64,000 bases of DNA from Pseudobutyrivibrio xylanivorans (GCF_008935055.1 NZ_CP043028.1:323501-387500); one strand, 5' to 3'; positions 23,723 to 31,938 are shown, counted from the stretch's first letter. Made by a program: numbers and translations. Notes: generated by a model not told the origin, from the sequence alone.

Positions 23723-25594
23723 CTACACGTTACGGACACGCAACGCACGTATCGCATTTAACACTGCGATAACCATTACGCCAACATCTGCAAAGATAGC
23801 AAACCACATATTAGCAATTCCAATTGCACCAAGGATAAGACAAGCAACCTTGATTCCGATGGCAAAATAGATATTCTCGTAAACAATTCGCATGCATTTT
23901 CTGGAAATGCCAATTGCCTTTGCAATTTTCTTTGGATCATCATCCATAAGGACAACATCCGCTGCCTCGATAGCTGCATCAGAGCCCAACGCGCCCATTG
24001 CAACACCAATATCCGCTCTTGAAAGCACTGGAGCGTCATTTATACCGTCACCAACGAATAAAAGCTGTTCATTGTCGTTTTTCGAGCTCAGAAGCTCTTC
24101 GACCTTTGTCACCTTGTCAGCTGGAAGAAGCTCTGAATAAACATCATCAAGCCCTAACTCCTTTGCCACTATTTCTGCCACATGTCTGCTGTCACCTGTA
24201 AGCATAACAGTCTTTCTGACACCAGCACGCTTCAGAACATCAATAGCCTCTTTTGAAGTAGGCTTGAGCTTATCTGAAATAAGAATATAACCCTTATATT
24301 TTTCATCGAAAGCAACGTGAATAACAGTTCCAGGCTCTTCAACAGGCTTCACATCCAAGCCTAAAGAAGTCATAAGCTTCTCATTTCCGGCGGCTACATT
24401 TACACCTGCAACAACAGCCTTGATTCCTGCGCCAGCCACTTCTTCAACATCAGTAACCTTTGCAGAATCGATTGGCATTCCATATGCCTCTTTCAGGCTT
24501 CGTGAAATTGGATGATTAGAGAATACCTCAGCCATAGCTGTTTTTTCAAGTAATTCATCCATAGAAATATCTGTAGGTGAAACCTTCGTAACCTGGAAAA
24601 CGCCCTCGGTCAAAGTGCCTGTCTTATCCATGACAACGATTTTAGTCTTAGAAAGCATATCGAGATAATTCGAGCCCTTTACAAGCACACCCTCGTGACT
24701 TGCGCCACCGATTCCCGCAAAAAATGTAAGGGGAATACTGATTACAAGGGCACATGGACAACTGATTACTAGAAATGTAAGTGCTCTATAAACCCACTTT
24801 GACCACATTGGATCCATGCCTAAAATCAGGCAGACAATCGGTGGTAAGACTGCCAAACCTAAAGCCAAATAGCATACCACCGGTGTGTAAACCCTTGCAA
24901 ATTTTGAAATAAAATTCTCTGGCTTTGACTTCTTAGATGAAGCATTCTCTACCAAATCTAAAATCTTTGAGGCGGTTGATTCGCCGAAATCCTTTGTCGT
25001 ACGGATTGTAAGCACGCCAGACATGTTAATGCAGCCTGAGATAACCTCGTCACCGATTTTAGCACTTCTAGGCACGCTCTCGCCCGTGAGAGCTGCTGTA
25101 TCAAGAGTTGCACTTCCATCCACAACCACGCCATCAATTGGAATTTTCTCGCCCGGCTGAACAATTATCTCCGTACCAATTTCAACCTCATCAGGATCAA
25201 CCTGTACAAGCTGGCCTGCCTCCATGATATTAGCAAAGTCAGGTCTGATGTCCATCAATGCAGAAATGTTTCTACGACTCTTTCCAACTGCATAAGACTG
25301 GAACAATTCTCCAATCTGATAGAAAAGCATAACAGCTACACCTTCAGTATACTCACCGAGAGCCATTGCACCGATAGTCGCTACAGCCATAAGGAAGTTC
25401 TCATCAAATACCTGCTTATTTTTGATTCCCTTAAAAGCCTTCTTAAGGATGTCATATCCAATAACTAAATAAGGCACCAAAAACAGCACAAATCTGAGGA
25501 TGCTTTCTTCCTCCAGTGGTAGCAAAAGCAACGCCACCATCAACACTGCTGCGATTATTATTCTAATTAAAACCTTCTTCTGCTTTTTGTTCAT
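23723..25594 (-). CDS. cadA: Heavy-metal translocating P-type ATPase (Zn/Cd/Pb type)
   Basis: 623 aa, PIB-2 type. Motifs in order: actuator LTGESVP (~167), CPC in VISCPCALVIS (~275), phosphorylation DKTGT (~323), SNHPISRSL, and hinge GDGINDAPVLS (~515). The last membrane pair contains FADVGVMVIAVLNAIR, whose Asp is typical of Zn/Cd/Pb pumps rather than copper pumps. It exports metal from the cytoplasm. There is no N-terminal metal-binding domain; a separate 72-aa HMA protein upstream supplies one. Transcription order is HMA, ATPase, ArsR, with large repeat-filled gaps. Confidence 0.94.
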   Translation of the reverse strand: MNKKQKKVLIRIIIAAVLMVALLLLPLEEESILRFVLFLVPYLVIGYDILKKAFKGIKNKQVFDENFLMAVATIGAMALGEYTEGVAVMLFYQIGELFQSYAVGKSRRNISALMDIRPDFANIMEAGQLVQVDPDEVEIGTEIIVQPGEKIPIDGVVVDGSATLDTAALTGESVPRSAKIGDEVISGCINMSGVLTIRTTKDFGESTASKILDLVENASSKKSKPENFISKFARVYTPVVCYLALGLAVLPPIVCLILGMDPMWSKWVYRALTFLVISCPCALVISIPLTFFAGIGGASHEGVLVKGSNYLDMLSKTKIVVMDKTGTLTEGVFQVTKVSPTDISMDELLEKTAMAEVFSNHPISRSLKEAYGMPIDSAKVTDVEEVAGAGIKAVVAGVNVAAGNEKLMTSLGLDVKPVEEPGTVIHVAFDEKYKGYILISDKLKPTSKEAIDVLKRAGVRKTVMLTGDSRHVAEIVAKELGLDDVYSELLPADKVTKVEELLSSKNDNEQLLFVGDGINDAPVLSRADIGVAMGALGSDAAIEAADVVLMDDDPKKIAKAIGISRKCMRIVYENIYFAIGIKVACLILGAIGIANMWFAIFADVGVMVIAVLNAIRALRVRNV

Positions 25595-25631
25595 GTCGTA
25601 CCTTTCTTATTGCGAGAATAGTTCCCTTTTT

Positions 25632-25860
25632 GCAAGCAATCTTAGTTAACTCTTGCATAGAATTCCATAGTCAGTAGCAGACTAGCTCTTGGTGTTACTC
25701 AAGGAGCCAATCTCGCGACAAATGATCCCAAAAGGATGATTACTTTAGTAATCAACTTTTGTGGTCTAGTAAGCGAAGCTTACATAGGAGAGTAATACCA
25801 AGGCTTGTATGCGTAACTGGCGGTGTGTATCCAGAGTTCTAAGAGATTGTCTGCTACAGG
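25632..25860 (+). repeat. Intergenic inverted-repeat element, copy 5a (interrupted by copy 5b)
   Basis: Left half CAAGCAATCTTAG-tt-AACTC (25633-25652) pairs with GAGTT-CTAAGAGATTG (25834-25850) followed by N4-CTACAGG. The loop is enlarged because copy 5b sits inside it. The right half is nearly identical to that of copy 4. Confidence 0.7.
25672..25819 (-). repeat. Intergenic inverted-repeat element, copy 5b (nested, inverted)
   Basis: Minus strand CAGTTACG-N4-CAAGC (25819 downward) with GTATTACTC, and at the other end GAGTAACACCAAGAGC with CTACTG. The loop is extended and holds further small hairpins (GATTACTAAAGTAATC, GTAAGCTTCGCTTAC). With copy 5a it accounts for the whole 305-bp gap between the ATPase and HMA genes. 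Confidence 0.65.
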
Positions 25861-25899
25861 CTTATTTTTTGTCACAGGCCAGCTTATCAATAAACGAAA

Positions 25900-26118
25900 T
25901 TAGATATAAATTTCGCAGTCGTCCTCGACCTTTTTGCAATTCTTGAGAACATCCTGCATTACAGCCTTAACATCAGCACCTTCTTCGAACTCTACGCTCA
26001 TTTTAAGAGCCATGAAATTAACGCTTGCATCAGCAACACCAGCTGTGTTCTTTGCAGCCTCTTCCATCTTATTTGCACAGTTTGCGCAATCAACTTCGAT
26101 TTTGTAATTCTTCTTCAT
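25900..26118 (-). CDS. Heavy-metal-associated (HMA) domain protein
   Basis: 72 aa, one ferredoxin-like HMA domain. The metal motif is DCANCANKMEEAA (Cys pair CxxC at residues 10 and 13); the ending DDCEIYI adds a third Cys. It could load metal onto the ATPase, which lacks its own N-terminal HMA domain. AAGGAGG lies before the ATG. Its natural 5' leader is interrupted 16-24 bases upstream of the start by an insertion sequence. Confidence 0.92.
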   Translation of the reverse strand: MKKNYKIEVDCANCANKMEEAAKNTAGVADASVNFMALKMSVEFEEGADVKAVMQDVLKNCKKVEDDCEIYI

Positions 26119-26133
26119 ATTTTCCTCCTTAAG

Positions 26134-26141
26134 GTCTATAA
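26134..26141. repeat. Left target-site duplication GTCTATAA
   Basis: Identical to 28000-28007 on the other side of the insertion sequence. Confidence 0.85.
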
Positions 26142-26273
26142 GGTAGTGTCAAATTCACTACCCATTTTTAGTTCTAAAACCTTGATTTATCGGGAGTTCA
26201 AAATAAAAAGAGCATTGACCTCCCTTTTTGGTATAATGTCAACGACCAAATCAACATCTCCGAAAAGGACTCA

Positions 26274-27725
26274 ATGCTCATGAACATTATACTTTATTTA
26301 CTTGAAATCATCCACCAACTCTATCAACAGAATTGCTGGCTTATTAACTTCATCTGCAGATATATACCGCTCAAACAGTGGGCTTTCGATGACTCACATT
26401 CTCCCAAATATCAAAAGTTCAAAGTGGATGAACTTCCTAAGATTGTCTATTATCATCAGGACTGGGACTGGAAGGACCTTAACAACTACTATACTCAGCG
26501 CTATGGCAAACCCGTTAAACCAATCAAAAGACGTTCAGAATGCGATATCCCGGAGGAATGTTCTTGTCCATCATGTCATGCACCACAGCCATATCTCTAC
26601 AAGAACAATGGTAAAGCTGGACAGCTCATGTGTAAGATCTGCCAGACTACTTTTACGCCTGAGGACAATCGCTTTGATAAACAGTTATCTTTAAAATGTC
26701 CTCACTGCCAGCATACTCTTGTACGTATAAAAGACCGTAAGCACTTCGCCATCCATAAGTGTGTTAATCCCAAATGTCCTTACTATCTCAGCAACCTTAA
26801 AAAAGTCGATAAAGAGGATCTATCCGAAGAGAATGGCAAGTATAAATACAAGCTTCACTACATCTATCGCGAATTCTCGATAGATTTTTTTAAGATGGAT
26901 CTGAACTCTCTTCCAAAGAATGCATCCTCACTTAAATTCAGCAAGCACAACGCCCACATCATGTCCCTGTGCCTTACGTTCCATGTCAATCTCGGACTGT
27001 CTTTGAGAAAAACAAGACAGGCATTATCTGATTTGTATGGGATATCTATATCTCATCAGCAGGTTGCTAACTACTGTAAGACAGCTGCCATCTGTATAAA
27101 ACCTTTTGTTGACAATTACCCTTATGAGAAAGGCAATGTCTTTGCTGCGGATGAAACGTACATAAAGGTGCGCGGCATCAAAGGTTATGTCTGGCTTATT
27201 CTGAATGCTGCTACCAGAGCCATCATCGGTTATCAGGTATCTGACAACCGTGGCGTAGGTCCATGCATCCTTGCAATGAGAATGGCATTCAAAGGTATGT
27301 CTGAGCTTCCCAAAAATTTCAAGTTTATCGCTGATGGGTATAGTGCGTATCCGCTTGCAGCCCAACAGTTCTTTAGGCAGTTCGGTGACAGATTCAAGTT
27401 TGAGATCACACAGGTCATCGGTCTCCAGAACAACGATGAAGTGTCCAAAGAATACCGCCCTTTTAAACAGATGATTGAGCGTCTTAACCGCACCTATAAG
27501 GCATCTTATCGAATCACTAATGGGTTTGATAACTACGATGGCGCTAACTATGATCTGACTTTGTGGGTTGCCTACTATAACTTCCTGAGGCCTCATAAGT
27601 TCAATGACTTCAAACCACCAGTAGTTGATGACATACTATCCAAAGCTGAGAACATGCCTGCCAAGTGGCAGCTCATGATTTACTTTGGTCAGCAAAAAAT
27701 CATGGAACTTCAGGCAGCCAGCTGA
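26274..27725 (+). CDS. DDE transposase with N-terminal zinc ribbons
   Basis: 483 aa. CxxC pairs at about residues 98-101 and 120-123, 142-145 and 163-168 form N-terminal zinc-binding domains. A helix-turn-helix region (LSLRKTRQALSDLYGISISHQQV) follows. The catalytic triad is probably Asp293 (AADETYIKV), Asp354 (FIADGYSAY) and Glu402 (KQMIERLNR), in an RNase-H fold like DDE_Tnp_IS240. No frameshift or stop, so possibly active. The start ATG at 26274 lies about 130 bases inside the element. Confidence 0.9.
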   Translation: MLMNIILYLLEIIHQLYQQNCWLINFICRYIPLKQWAFDDSHSPKYQKFKVDELPKIVYYHQDWDWKDLNNYYTQRYGKPVKPIKRRSECDIPEECSCPSCHAPQPYLYKNNGKAGQLMCKICQTTFTPEDNRFDKQLSLKCPHCQHTLVRIKDRKHFAIHKCVNPKCPYYLSNLKKVDKEDLSEENGKYKYKLHYIYREFSIDFFKMDLNSLPKNASSLKFSKHNAHIMSLCLTFHVNLGLSLRKTRQALSDLYGISISHQQVANYCKTAAICIKPFVDNYPYEKGNVFAADETYIKVRGIKGYVWLILNAATRAIIGYQVSDNRGVGPCILAMRMAFKGMSELPKNFKFIADGYSAYPLAAQQFFRQFGDRFKFEITQVIGLQNNDEVSKEYRPFKQMIERLNRTYKASYRITNGFDNYDGANYDLTLWVAYYNFLRPHKFNDFKPPVVDDILSKAENMPAKWQLMIYFGQQKIMELQAAS

Positions 27726-27747
27726 TTGTTCTTAGATTCTGAGCCTG

Positions 27748-27923
27748 AGGTAATAACCCAGCCACCGCTTCAGCGGCTTGCCCTTGATGGCACAAAAAAT
27801 AACTGCTACACTGCTGAAATCGACGGAGAAAATCTAATTGTTCTTGAGTTCTTCGCCGTCGGTGATTAACCTACAGCAGTTATTTTTTGTGCTGTCAAGG
27901 GTGGCGTCAGGTTACCACAACCT
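27748..27923. other. Long imperfect hairpin inside the insertion sequence
   Basis: Arms of 26 bp with one mismatch (27782-27807 and 27875-27900; CCTTGATGGCACAAAAAATA and its complement). The outer extension pairs GAGGT...AACC with GGTT...ACCT, and the inner extension CTGCTG.AATC with GATT..CAGCAG. It sits between the transposase stop and the right IS end. It may block transcription entering the element. Confidence 0.8.
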
Positions 27924-27999
27924 ACATATCTACATTTTCAAGGTTCAATCTGAGCCTATTTTTTTGACCCAGTTTTTTCATAGATCATTTGACACTATC

Positions 28000-28007
28000 G
28001 TCTATAA
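28000..28007. repeat. Right target-site duplication GTCTATAA
   Basis: Matches 26134-26141. Confidence 0.85.
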
Positions 28008-28029
28008 CCTCTCATGTATTTATTTGAAC

Positions 28030-28087
28030 ATTTGAATATCTGTTCATATGTTGATATAAATATAACTCCATAAAATAAAAAAGTCAA
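28030..28087 (-). promoter_or_regulatory. Displaced promoter and ArsR/SmtB-type operator of the metal-efflux operon
   Basis: Minus strand: TTGACT (28087-28082), 17 bases, TATATT (28064-28059), a near-consensus sigma-A promoter. Just downstream is ATATGAACAGATATTCAAAT (28049-28030), very close to the SmtB/ZiaR-type operator ATGAACA-N2-TATTCA. It points toward the HMA-cadA-arsR genes, but the 1.86 kb IS now lies between. Confidence 0.72.
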
Positions 28088-28090
28088 CAT

Positions 28091-28136
28091 AAAAAATGCC
28101 CAGTTGCACTCTCAAGTTTTGAAAGCAACTAGGCAT
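28091..28136 (-). terminator. Terminator upstream of the metal promoter
   Basis: Minus strand AATGCCtAGTTGC and GCAACTgGGCATT (28136-28095) followed by TTTTT. Before the IS4 insertion it would have ended transcription from the GDSL hydrolase gene. Confidence 0.8.
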
Positions 28137-28327
28137 TAATTGTTACTATTCACAGTCAATGTCATTTAGTTAAGGGGAAAGAAAGTGCGTTATTGAAGAT
28201 GAATTAAGGTGTTTCCTAGAGTTTCATCGTTAAAATTAGGATGAAACATAATAATTGAGTAAAGAAGAGCACGCAAAATAGACAGATTTTCATCTGCCTC
28301 ATAAAGATGTATACTACTTATGATCTT

Positions 28328-29650
28328 TTAGAACCTGTAAGCAAAGCTGACAGGTATTTGGAATCTATGCTGGCGGGCATAATTCCTACCAGGCCTGATG
28401 GGGAGTATGTTCTGCCTAATCAGGCCTTCTATATTTGGTGGGGAATCTCCATTTTTTATGCGGATAAAGTAATGACATGCATTGAATGCCACTGTGAAAT
28501 TGACTTGATATTCATACTTTCGCTTTGCCCTTTTGAAAACTACATGTTGAGTGATTACTGAGCAGAAATTGTAAAGAATTAGTTTGGCCCAAATTTCATG
28601 CTCTATATACTCTCTTTTTTTAGATCGAAAATTACCAGTTCCGAGGATGTGTTTGAGCTCCCTGAAAGATGTTTCAATTCCCCAGCGTAAGTTATAGAGA
28701 TCTTTTATATCATCTGCGGAGAATTCTTCAACAGGAAGATTAGTCACTATGTTTTCGTAGGAAGGATCAGTTATCTTGAAGCGTAGAACACGAAGAGTTA
28801 TTTCGTATTCATCTTTTGATCCTTCAGGAAGATAGTCAAACCTAACAGCTTTGCATATATACCTGTACGCATCAGGTTTATCTGGTTGCTTTCTGTTTTT
28901 CTTCGAAGCTGAGCGAGTAAGAATTCGAGTTACACTTATATCAAGATCATCTGGAAGTTCATCGATGGAAGAACCGGTTAAACGCATCATGTTTTTGTCC
29001 TTTGCACGAATGAGAAAAAAAGATTTATTTTCTATTGCATGCGCAAAAACGTTATACGCAAAGAACCCTCTGTCTGCTATAAATATAGGCATGAGGTCGT
29101 GATGTTCGTATTCGTCTATTAGTTCTGCCAATGCTTTAAATTCATTTTTCTTTTTGATTGGCTGAATTTTAGCGTTAACATAGTATCTGCTGATTAAGTC
29201 ATACAAAGCAACTGTATGGATTTGGTTAAAGCCTTTAGTTGATTTACCATCCGGCCCATAGAATGATATGGTATCTTCCGGATTTCGGGTAAAGGTAAAA
29301 GTACAACCATCAGCAGCCATTAACTGATACTTGTCTTTATACGGAGCGGGAGGAAAATGGGAATTGAAGCGTTGTAGAAGTGATTTGAATGTTTCTGGGG
29401 CTAGCTTGTTGCGTTGTTGACAGTATGCAGAGTTGGACAGTGTATCTTCCTGGTAGTTAAAGTATTTATACAGCTCATGTCTCATGGTTCCAGCTTCCAT
29501 GGTAATAGGCAGTAAGACAAGATCTTTAAACGATATCTTTCTATGCCGGGTAAAGTCCTTTCCTGGATTCAACGCATAGGCTTCTGGTGTTGATGCCATA
29601 GCATCGATATCAGACATCAAATAGTTTTTTACAGTAACAGAATAGTTCAT
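28328..29650 (-). CDS. IS4-family transposase
   Basis: 440 aa, intact. The catalytic residues are Asp114 (AADGCTFTF), Asp193 (IADRGFFAY) and Glu326 in YNLRWGIETSFRELK, which contains the IS4 Y-R-E-K signature (Tyr319, Arg322, Glu326, Lys333). The ATG at 29650 is preceded by AAGGAGG, partly locked in a hairpin. No frameshift, so it may be active. Confidence 0.93.
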   Translation of the reverse strand: MNYSVTVKNYLMSDIDAMASTPEAYALNPGKDFTRHRKISFKDLVLLPITMEAGTMRHELYKYFNYQEDTLSNSAYCQQRNKLAPETFKSLLQRFNSHFPPAPYKDKYQLMAADGCTFTFTRNPEDTISFYGPDGKSTKGFNQIHTVALYDLISRYYVNAKIQPIKKKNEFKALAELIDEYEHHDLMPIFIADRGFFAYNVFAHAIENKSFFLIRAKDKNMMRLTGSSIDELPDDLDISVTRILTRSASKKNRKQPDKPDAYRYICKAVRFDYLPEGSKDEYEITLRVLRFKITDPSYENIVTNLPVEEFSADDIKDLYNLRWGIETSFRELKHILGTGNFRSKKREYIEHEIWAKLILYNFCSVITQHVVFKRAKRKYEYQVNFTVAFNACHYFIRIKNGDSPPNIEGLIRQNILPIRPGRNYARQHRFQIPVSFAYRF

Positions 29651-29658
29651 AGCAACCT

Positions 29659-29695
29659 CCTTGAAATCAACGTTTACGTCTTGTTAATTTCAAGG
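29659..29695 (-). promoter_or_regulatory. Hairpin sequestering the transposase ribosome-binding site
   Basis: Minus strand CCTTGAAATTAAC pairs with GTTGATTTCAAGG (one mismatch). The final AAGG is the first part of the AAGGAGG Shine-Dalgarno sequence. Transcripts entering from outside would fold and be poorly translated, a known way insertion sequences limit transposase. Confidence 0.65.
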
Positions 29696-29742
29696 GCCGC
29701 TCTCACTACTTCTAATTAATGCAATCAGTAGTGAGAGCGGCC
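29695..29742. other. 15-bp-arm hairpin inside the IS4-family element
   Basis: GGCCGCTCTCACTAC and GTAGTGAGAGCGGCC are perfect inverted repeats separated by 18 bases, upstream of the transposase gene. Confidence 0.85.
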
Positions 29743-29776
29743 GCACTTTTGAGTAGCTTTGTCAACTATTCTTTAT

Positions 29777-29811
29777 AAAAAAAGAGTTAGACCCTATAAA
29801 GAATCTAACTC
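29777..29811 (-). terminator. Terminator at the inner edge of the IS4-family element
   Basis: Minus strand GAGTTAGA-N12-TCTAACTC followed by TTTTTTT. It lies just inside the element's right end and faces transcription from the GDSL gene, so it would stop read-through into the transposase. Confidence 0.85.
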
Positions 29812-29850
29812 AAAACATCTTAACTTAATGACATTGATTCACAGTAACAA

Positions 29851-30561
29851 TTATTTAACATATTCATATACGGTATCTGCTATCAGCGAATATCCATCTG
29901 CATTAAAATGAATTCCATCTGTATATAGGTCGTCCTGCCCCTCGGTGACTGCAAACAAGTCGATAACTTCTACTCCTGTCTCACCAGCAACCTTGGTTAC
30001 GATATCTCCAAGCTCACCTGTTACGACGTCAGCCTGAATACTATACTCTGCTTCACCATTTTCATTGATTGCGTAACAATATGGGCTTCGCATGAGATAA
30101 ACCGTCGGCTTGCTTGAAAGCGCTTTATAGCTTTCAACTAATTCCTGCAATCCCTTCTCATACTCTTTAGGGTTCCAGTTATAGGTTTTTGCATCGTTGG
30201 TGCCAAGCATCAGAACTACAATGTCAGGCTTTGACTCCAATGAATCCTTATATTCCTGCGACTGCATGTATGGTAAATCCCCTGTTGCTGAGGCAGTAGC
30301 GTTCCGCAAGCCAAAGTTCGAAACCAGATATGTAGTGCCAAGCATAGTCTGAAGCTGTGCAGGGTAACAATCAATCTCACGTGTCTTTAAAACACCACTT
30401 CCGTAGGTAATGCTGTCACCCACGCATGTTATCCTGACACGCTTGTCCGTACCACCAAACATCCCCGCATTATATAGCACAGCAAAAAGCAACACTATTG
30501 CTACTAATAAAACAACCATTTTTCTTTGGAATAATCCCCTCATGAATTTCGCAACATTCAT
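29851..30561 (-). CDS. Membrane-anchored GDSL/SGNH hydrolase
   Basis: 236 aa from ATG 30561 (MNVAKFMRGLFQRK), chosen for AGGTGAG upstream. One membrane segment (about residues 16-33, VVLLVAIVLLFAVLYNAGMF) acts as anchor or uncleaved signal. The SGNH blocks are CVGDSITYG (Ser), LMLGTNDAKTYNW (Asn) and DGIHFNADGY (Asp/His). It probably removes acyl groups from an extracellular carbohydrate or lipid. It is the last gene of the priA-thiN run; its downstream palindrome is split by the IS4-family element. Confidence 0.88.
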   Translation of the reverse strand: MNVAKFMRGLFQRKMVVLLVAIVLLFAVLYNAGMFGGTDKRVRITCVGDSITYGSGVLKTREIDCYPAQLQTMLGTTYLVSNFGLRNATASATGDLPYMQSQEYKDSLESKPDIVVLMLGTNDAKTYNWNPKEYEKGLQELVESYKALSSKPTVYLMRSPYCYAINENGEAEYSIQADVVTGELGDIVTKVAGETGVEVIDLFAVTEGQDDLYTDGIHFNADGYSLIADTVYEYVK

Positions 30562-30586
30562 ATTCTCACCTATAGTTTTCGAATTA

Positions 30587-31249
30587 TTAATCCCTGGTCT
30601 GCATGACAATAAGGAACCCCTTCTCTATTGTAATGATTCCCTCATAATCCTCCAGCTCATTGCTAACAGTCAGCGTGTTAAATCCTTCCAGCTTGCAATC
30701 CTCAAGTGGATATTTGAACCCCTTCATCTTCAGTCCCCTCACCGGCCCCATATATGGAAATACCGAGACGTATTTTCCAAACTGGTCATCTGCAAGGATA
30801 GCATAGGTTTCTCCAGCAGTAATCATCTCAATCCTGTTATGAGGGTCTTGCAATATTACAACTCTGTCATTTACTAAGCCCTTGCCGAGAAGAGCGATAT
30901 TTCCCATTGTGTGGTCCAGCCTTGTGCCAGATGCTCCAAGAAGATAAATCTCGTCGTACTTGGTGCTTCGTCCAATAGCAATATCAAGGGCAGCCTCTGT
31001 ATCGGTGTCGTCCTTAATTGGATTCAACTGAACTACCTCTATGCCTGCTTCCTTGGCTCTATCAGCCGCAGAGCCCCCTGCTGAATCAAAATCTCCTACA
31101 ACAAGATTTGGACGAATCTCCATTTCCTCGCAGGCCTCATAGCCCTTATCACAGGCAATAACAAACAAAGGGATTCCATCAAACTCTCTGAAGAATCCCT
31201 TTGTAAATTCGATATCTACATTGCCACCGGCAACAATCATATAAATCAT
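30587..31249 (-). CDS. thiN: Thiamine diphosphokinase
   Basis: 220 aa. It transfers pyrophosphate from ATP to thiamine to make ThDP. Family features are VVGDFDSAGG, NPIKDDTDTEAALDIA, and LLGASGTRLDHTMGNIALL with the conserved DH. ATG overlaps the rpe stop by four bases. Confidence 0.94.
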   Translation of the reverse strand: MIYMIVAGGNVDIEFTKGFFREFDGIPLFVIACDKGYEACEEMEIRPNLVVGDFDSAGGSAADRAKEAGIEVVQLNPIKDDTDTEAALDIAIGRSTKYDEIYLLGASGTRLDHTMGNIALLGKGLVNDRVVILQDPHNRIEMITAGETYAILADDQFGKYVSVFPYMGPVRGLKMKGFKYPLEDCKLEGFNTLTVSNELEDYEGIITIEKGFLIVMQTRD

Positions 31250-31899
31250 TTCATTTTCTCCAATAATGCCTCAGCATTTGCCTTAACATCACCGTTAAAT
31301 ACAGCAGAGCCTGCCACTATGATGTTTGCTCCTGCATCAAGCACATCATCAATAGTATCCTTGTTGATTCCACCATCAACTTCAATATCAATCTTAAGCT
31401 TCTTCTGACGACAAAGCTCTGAAAGCTCTCTAACCTTATCAATAGTGTATGGAATAAGGCTCTGTCCGCCGAAGCCTGGATTAACAGTCATGATAAGCAC
31501 CATATCCACCTTTTCAAGGACATGGGCAATGTTCGAAATTGGTGTAGCTGGATTAATTGCAACACCTGCCATAGCACCATTTTTCTTTATCAAATCAATT
31601 GTAGCATCCAAATGCTTACATGCCTCCGCATGAACAGTGATAATATCTGCTCCTGCATCGGCAAAATCCTTTACGTAACGCTCAGGGTCAACAATCATAA
31701 GATGAACATCAAAGAGTCTGTCAGTATATTTGCGGATTGACTTAAGGACTGGAAGGCCAAAGCTGATACTTGGCACAAACACACCATCCATAACATCAAA
31801 ATGAACGTATTGAGCTCCCGCCTGGTCGATAAGCTCAAGCTGCTCCTTAATAATTCCGAAATCTGCTGATAAAATTGATGGTGCCAGACATCTTTCCAT
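31246..31899 (-). CDS. rpe: Ribulose-phosphate 3-epimerase
   Basis: 217 aa TIM barrel. It interconverts ribulose-5-phosphate and xylulose-5-phosphate. Metal/catalytic residues are in VHFDVMDGVFVPSISFG and DVHLMI; the C-terminal half has VNPGFGGQSLI and IEVDGGINKDTI. The order rsgA-rpe-thiN is standard in Firmicutes. Confidence 0.97.
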   Translation of the reverse strand: MERCLAPSILSADFGIIKEQLELIDQAGAQYVHFDVMDGVFVPSISFGLPVLKSIRKYTDRLFDVHLMIVDPERYVKDFADAGADIITVHAEACKHLDATIDLIKKNGAMAGVAINPATPISNIAHVLEKVDMVLIMTVNPGFGGQSLIPYTIDKVRELSELCRQKKLKIDIEVDGGINKDTIDDVLDAGANIIVAGSAVFNGDVKANAEALLEKMK

Positions 31900-31938
31900 A
31901 GCGTCTATAGTCTCCTATCTGAATAAATTCTTAATATA

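Larger units (their letters stand above)
26142..27999 (+). mobile_element. Insertion sequence, 1858 bp, DDE transposase, 8-bp target duplication
   Basis: The ends are GGTAGTGTCAAAT and, inverted, GATAGTGTCAAAT (12 of 13 identical). They are flanked by GTCTATAA on both sides. One transposase gene reads on the plus strand, opposite to the metal operon. An 8-bp duplication fits IS6/IS240-like or ISL3-like elements. The transposase core looks IS240-like, but the protein is much longer than IS6 transposases, so family is left open. The element looks intact. Confidence 0.88.
28157..29836 (-). mobile_element. IS4-family insertion sequence, 1680 bp, 9-bp target duplication
   Basis: Inverted repeats of 18 bp (CAATGTCATTTAGTTAAG at 28157-28174 and its inverted copy at 29819-29836, one mismatch). 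They are flanked by ATTCACAGT on both sides (28148-28156 and 29837-29845). Removing the element restores AATTGTTACT-ATTCAC-AGTAACAATT, a 10-bp-arm palindrome, so the target was a hairpin. Internal 28175-28327 contains a small hairpin GTTTCATC/GATGAAAC. Confidence 0.9.

Noticed and set aside
27024..27596. 190-codon open frame antisense to the transposase
   Set aside because: Shadow of the transposase coding sequence; no start signal or recognisable motifs.
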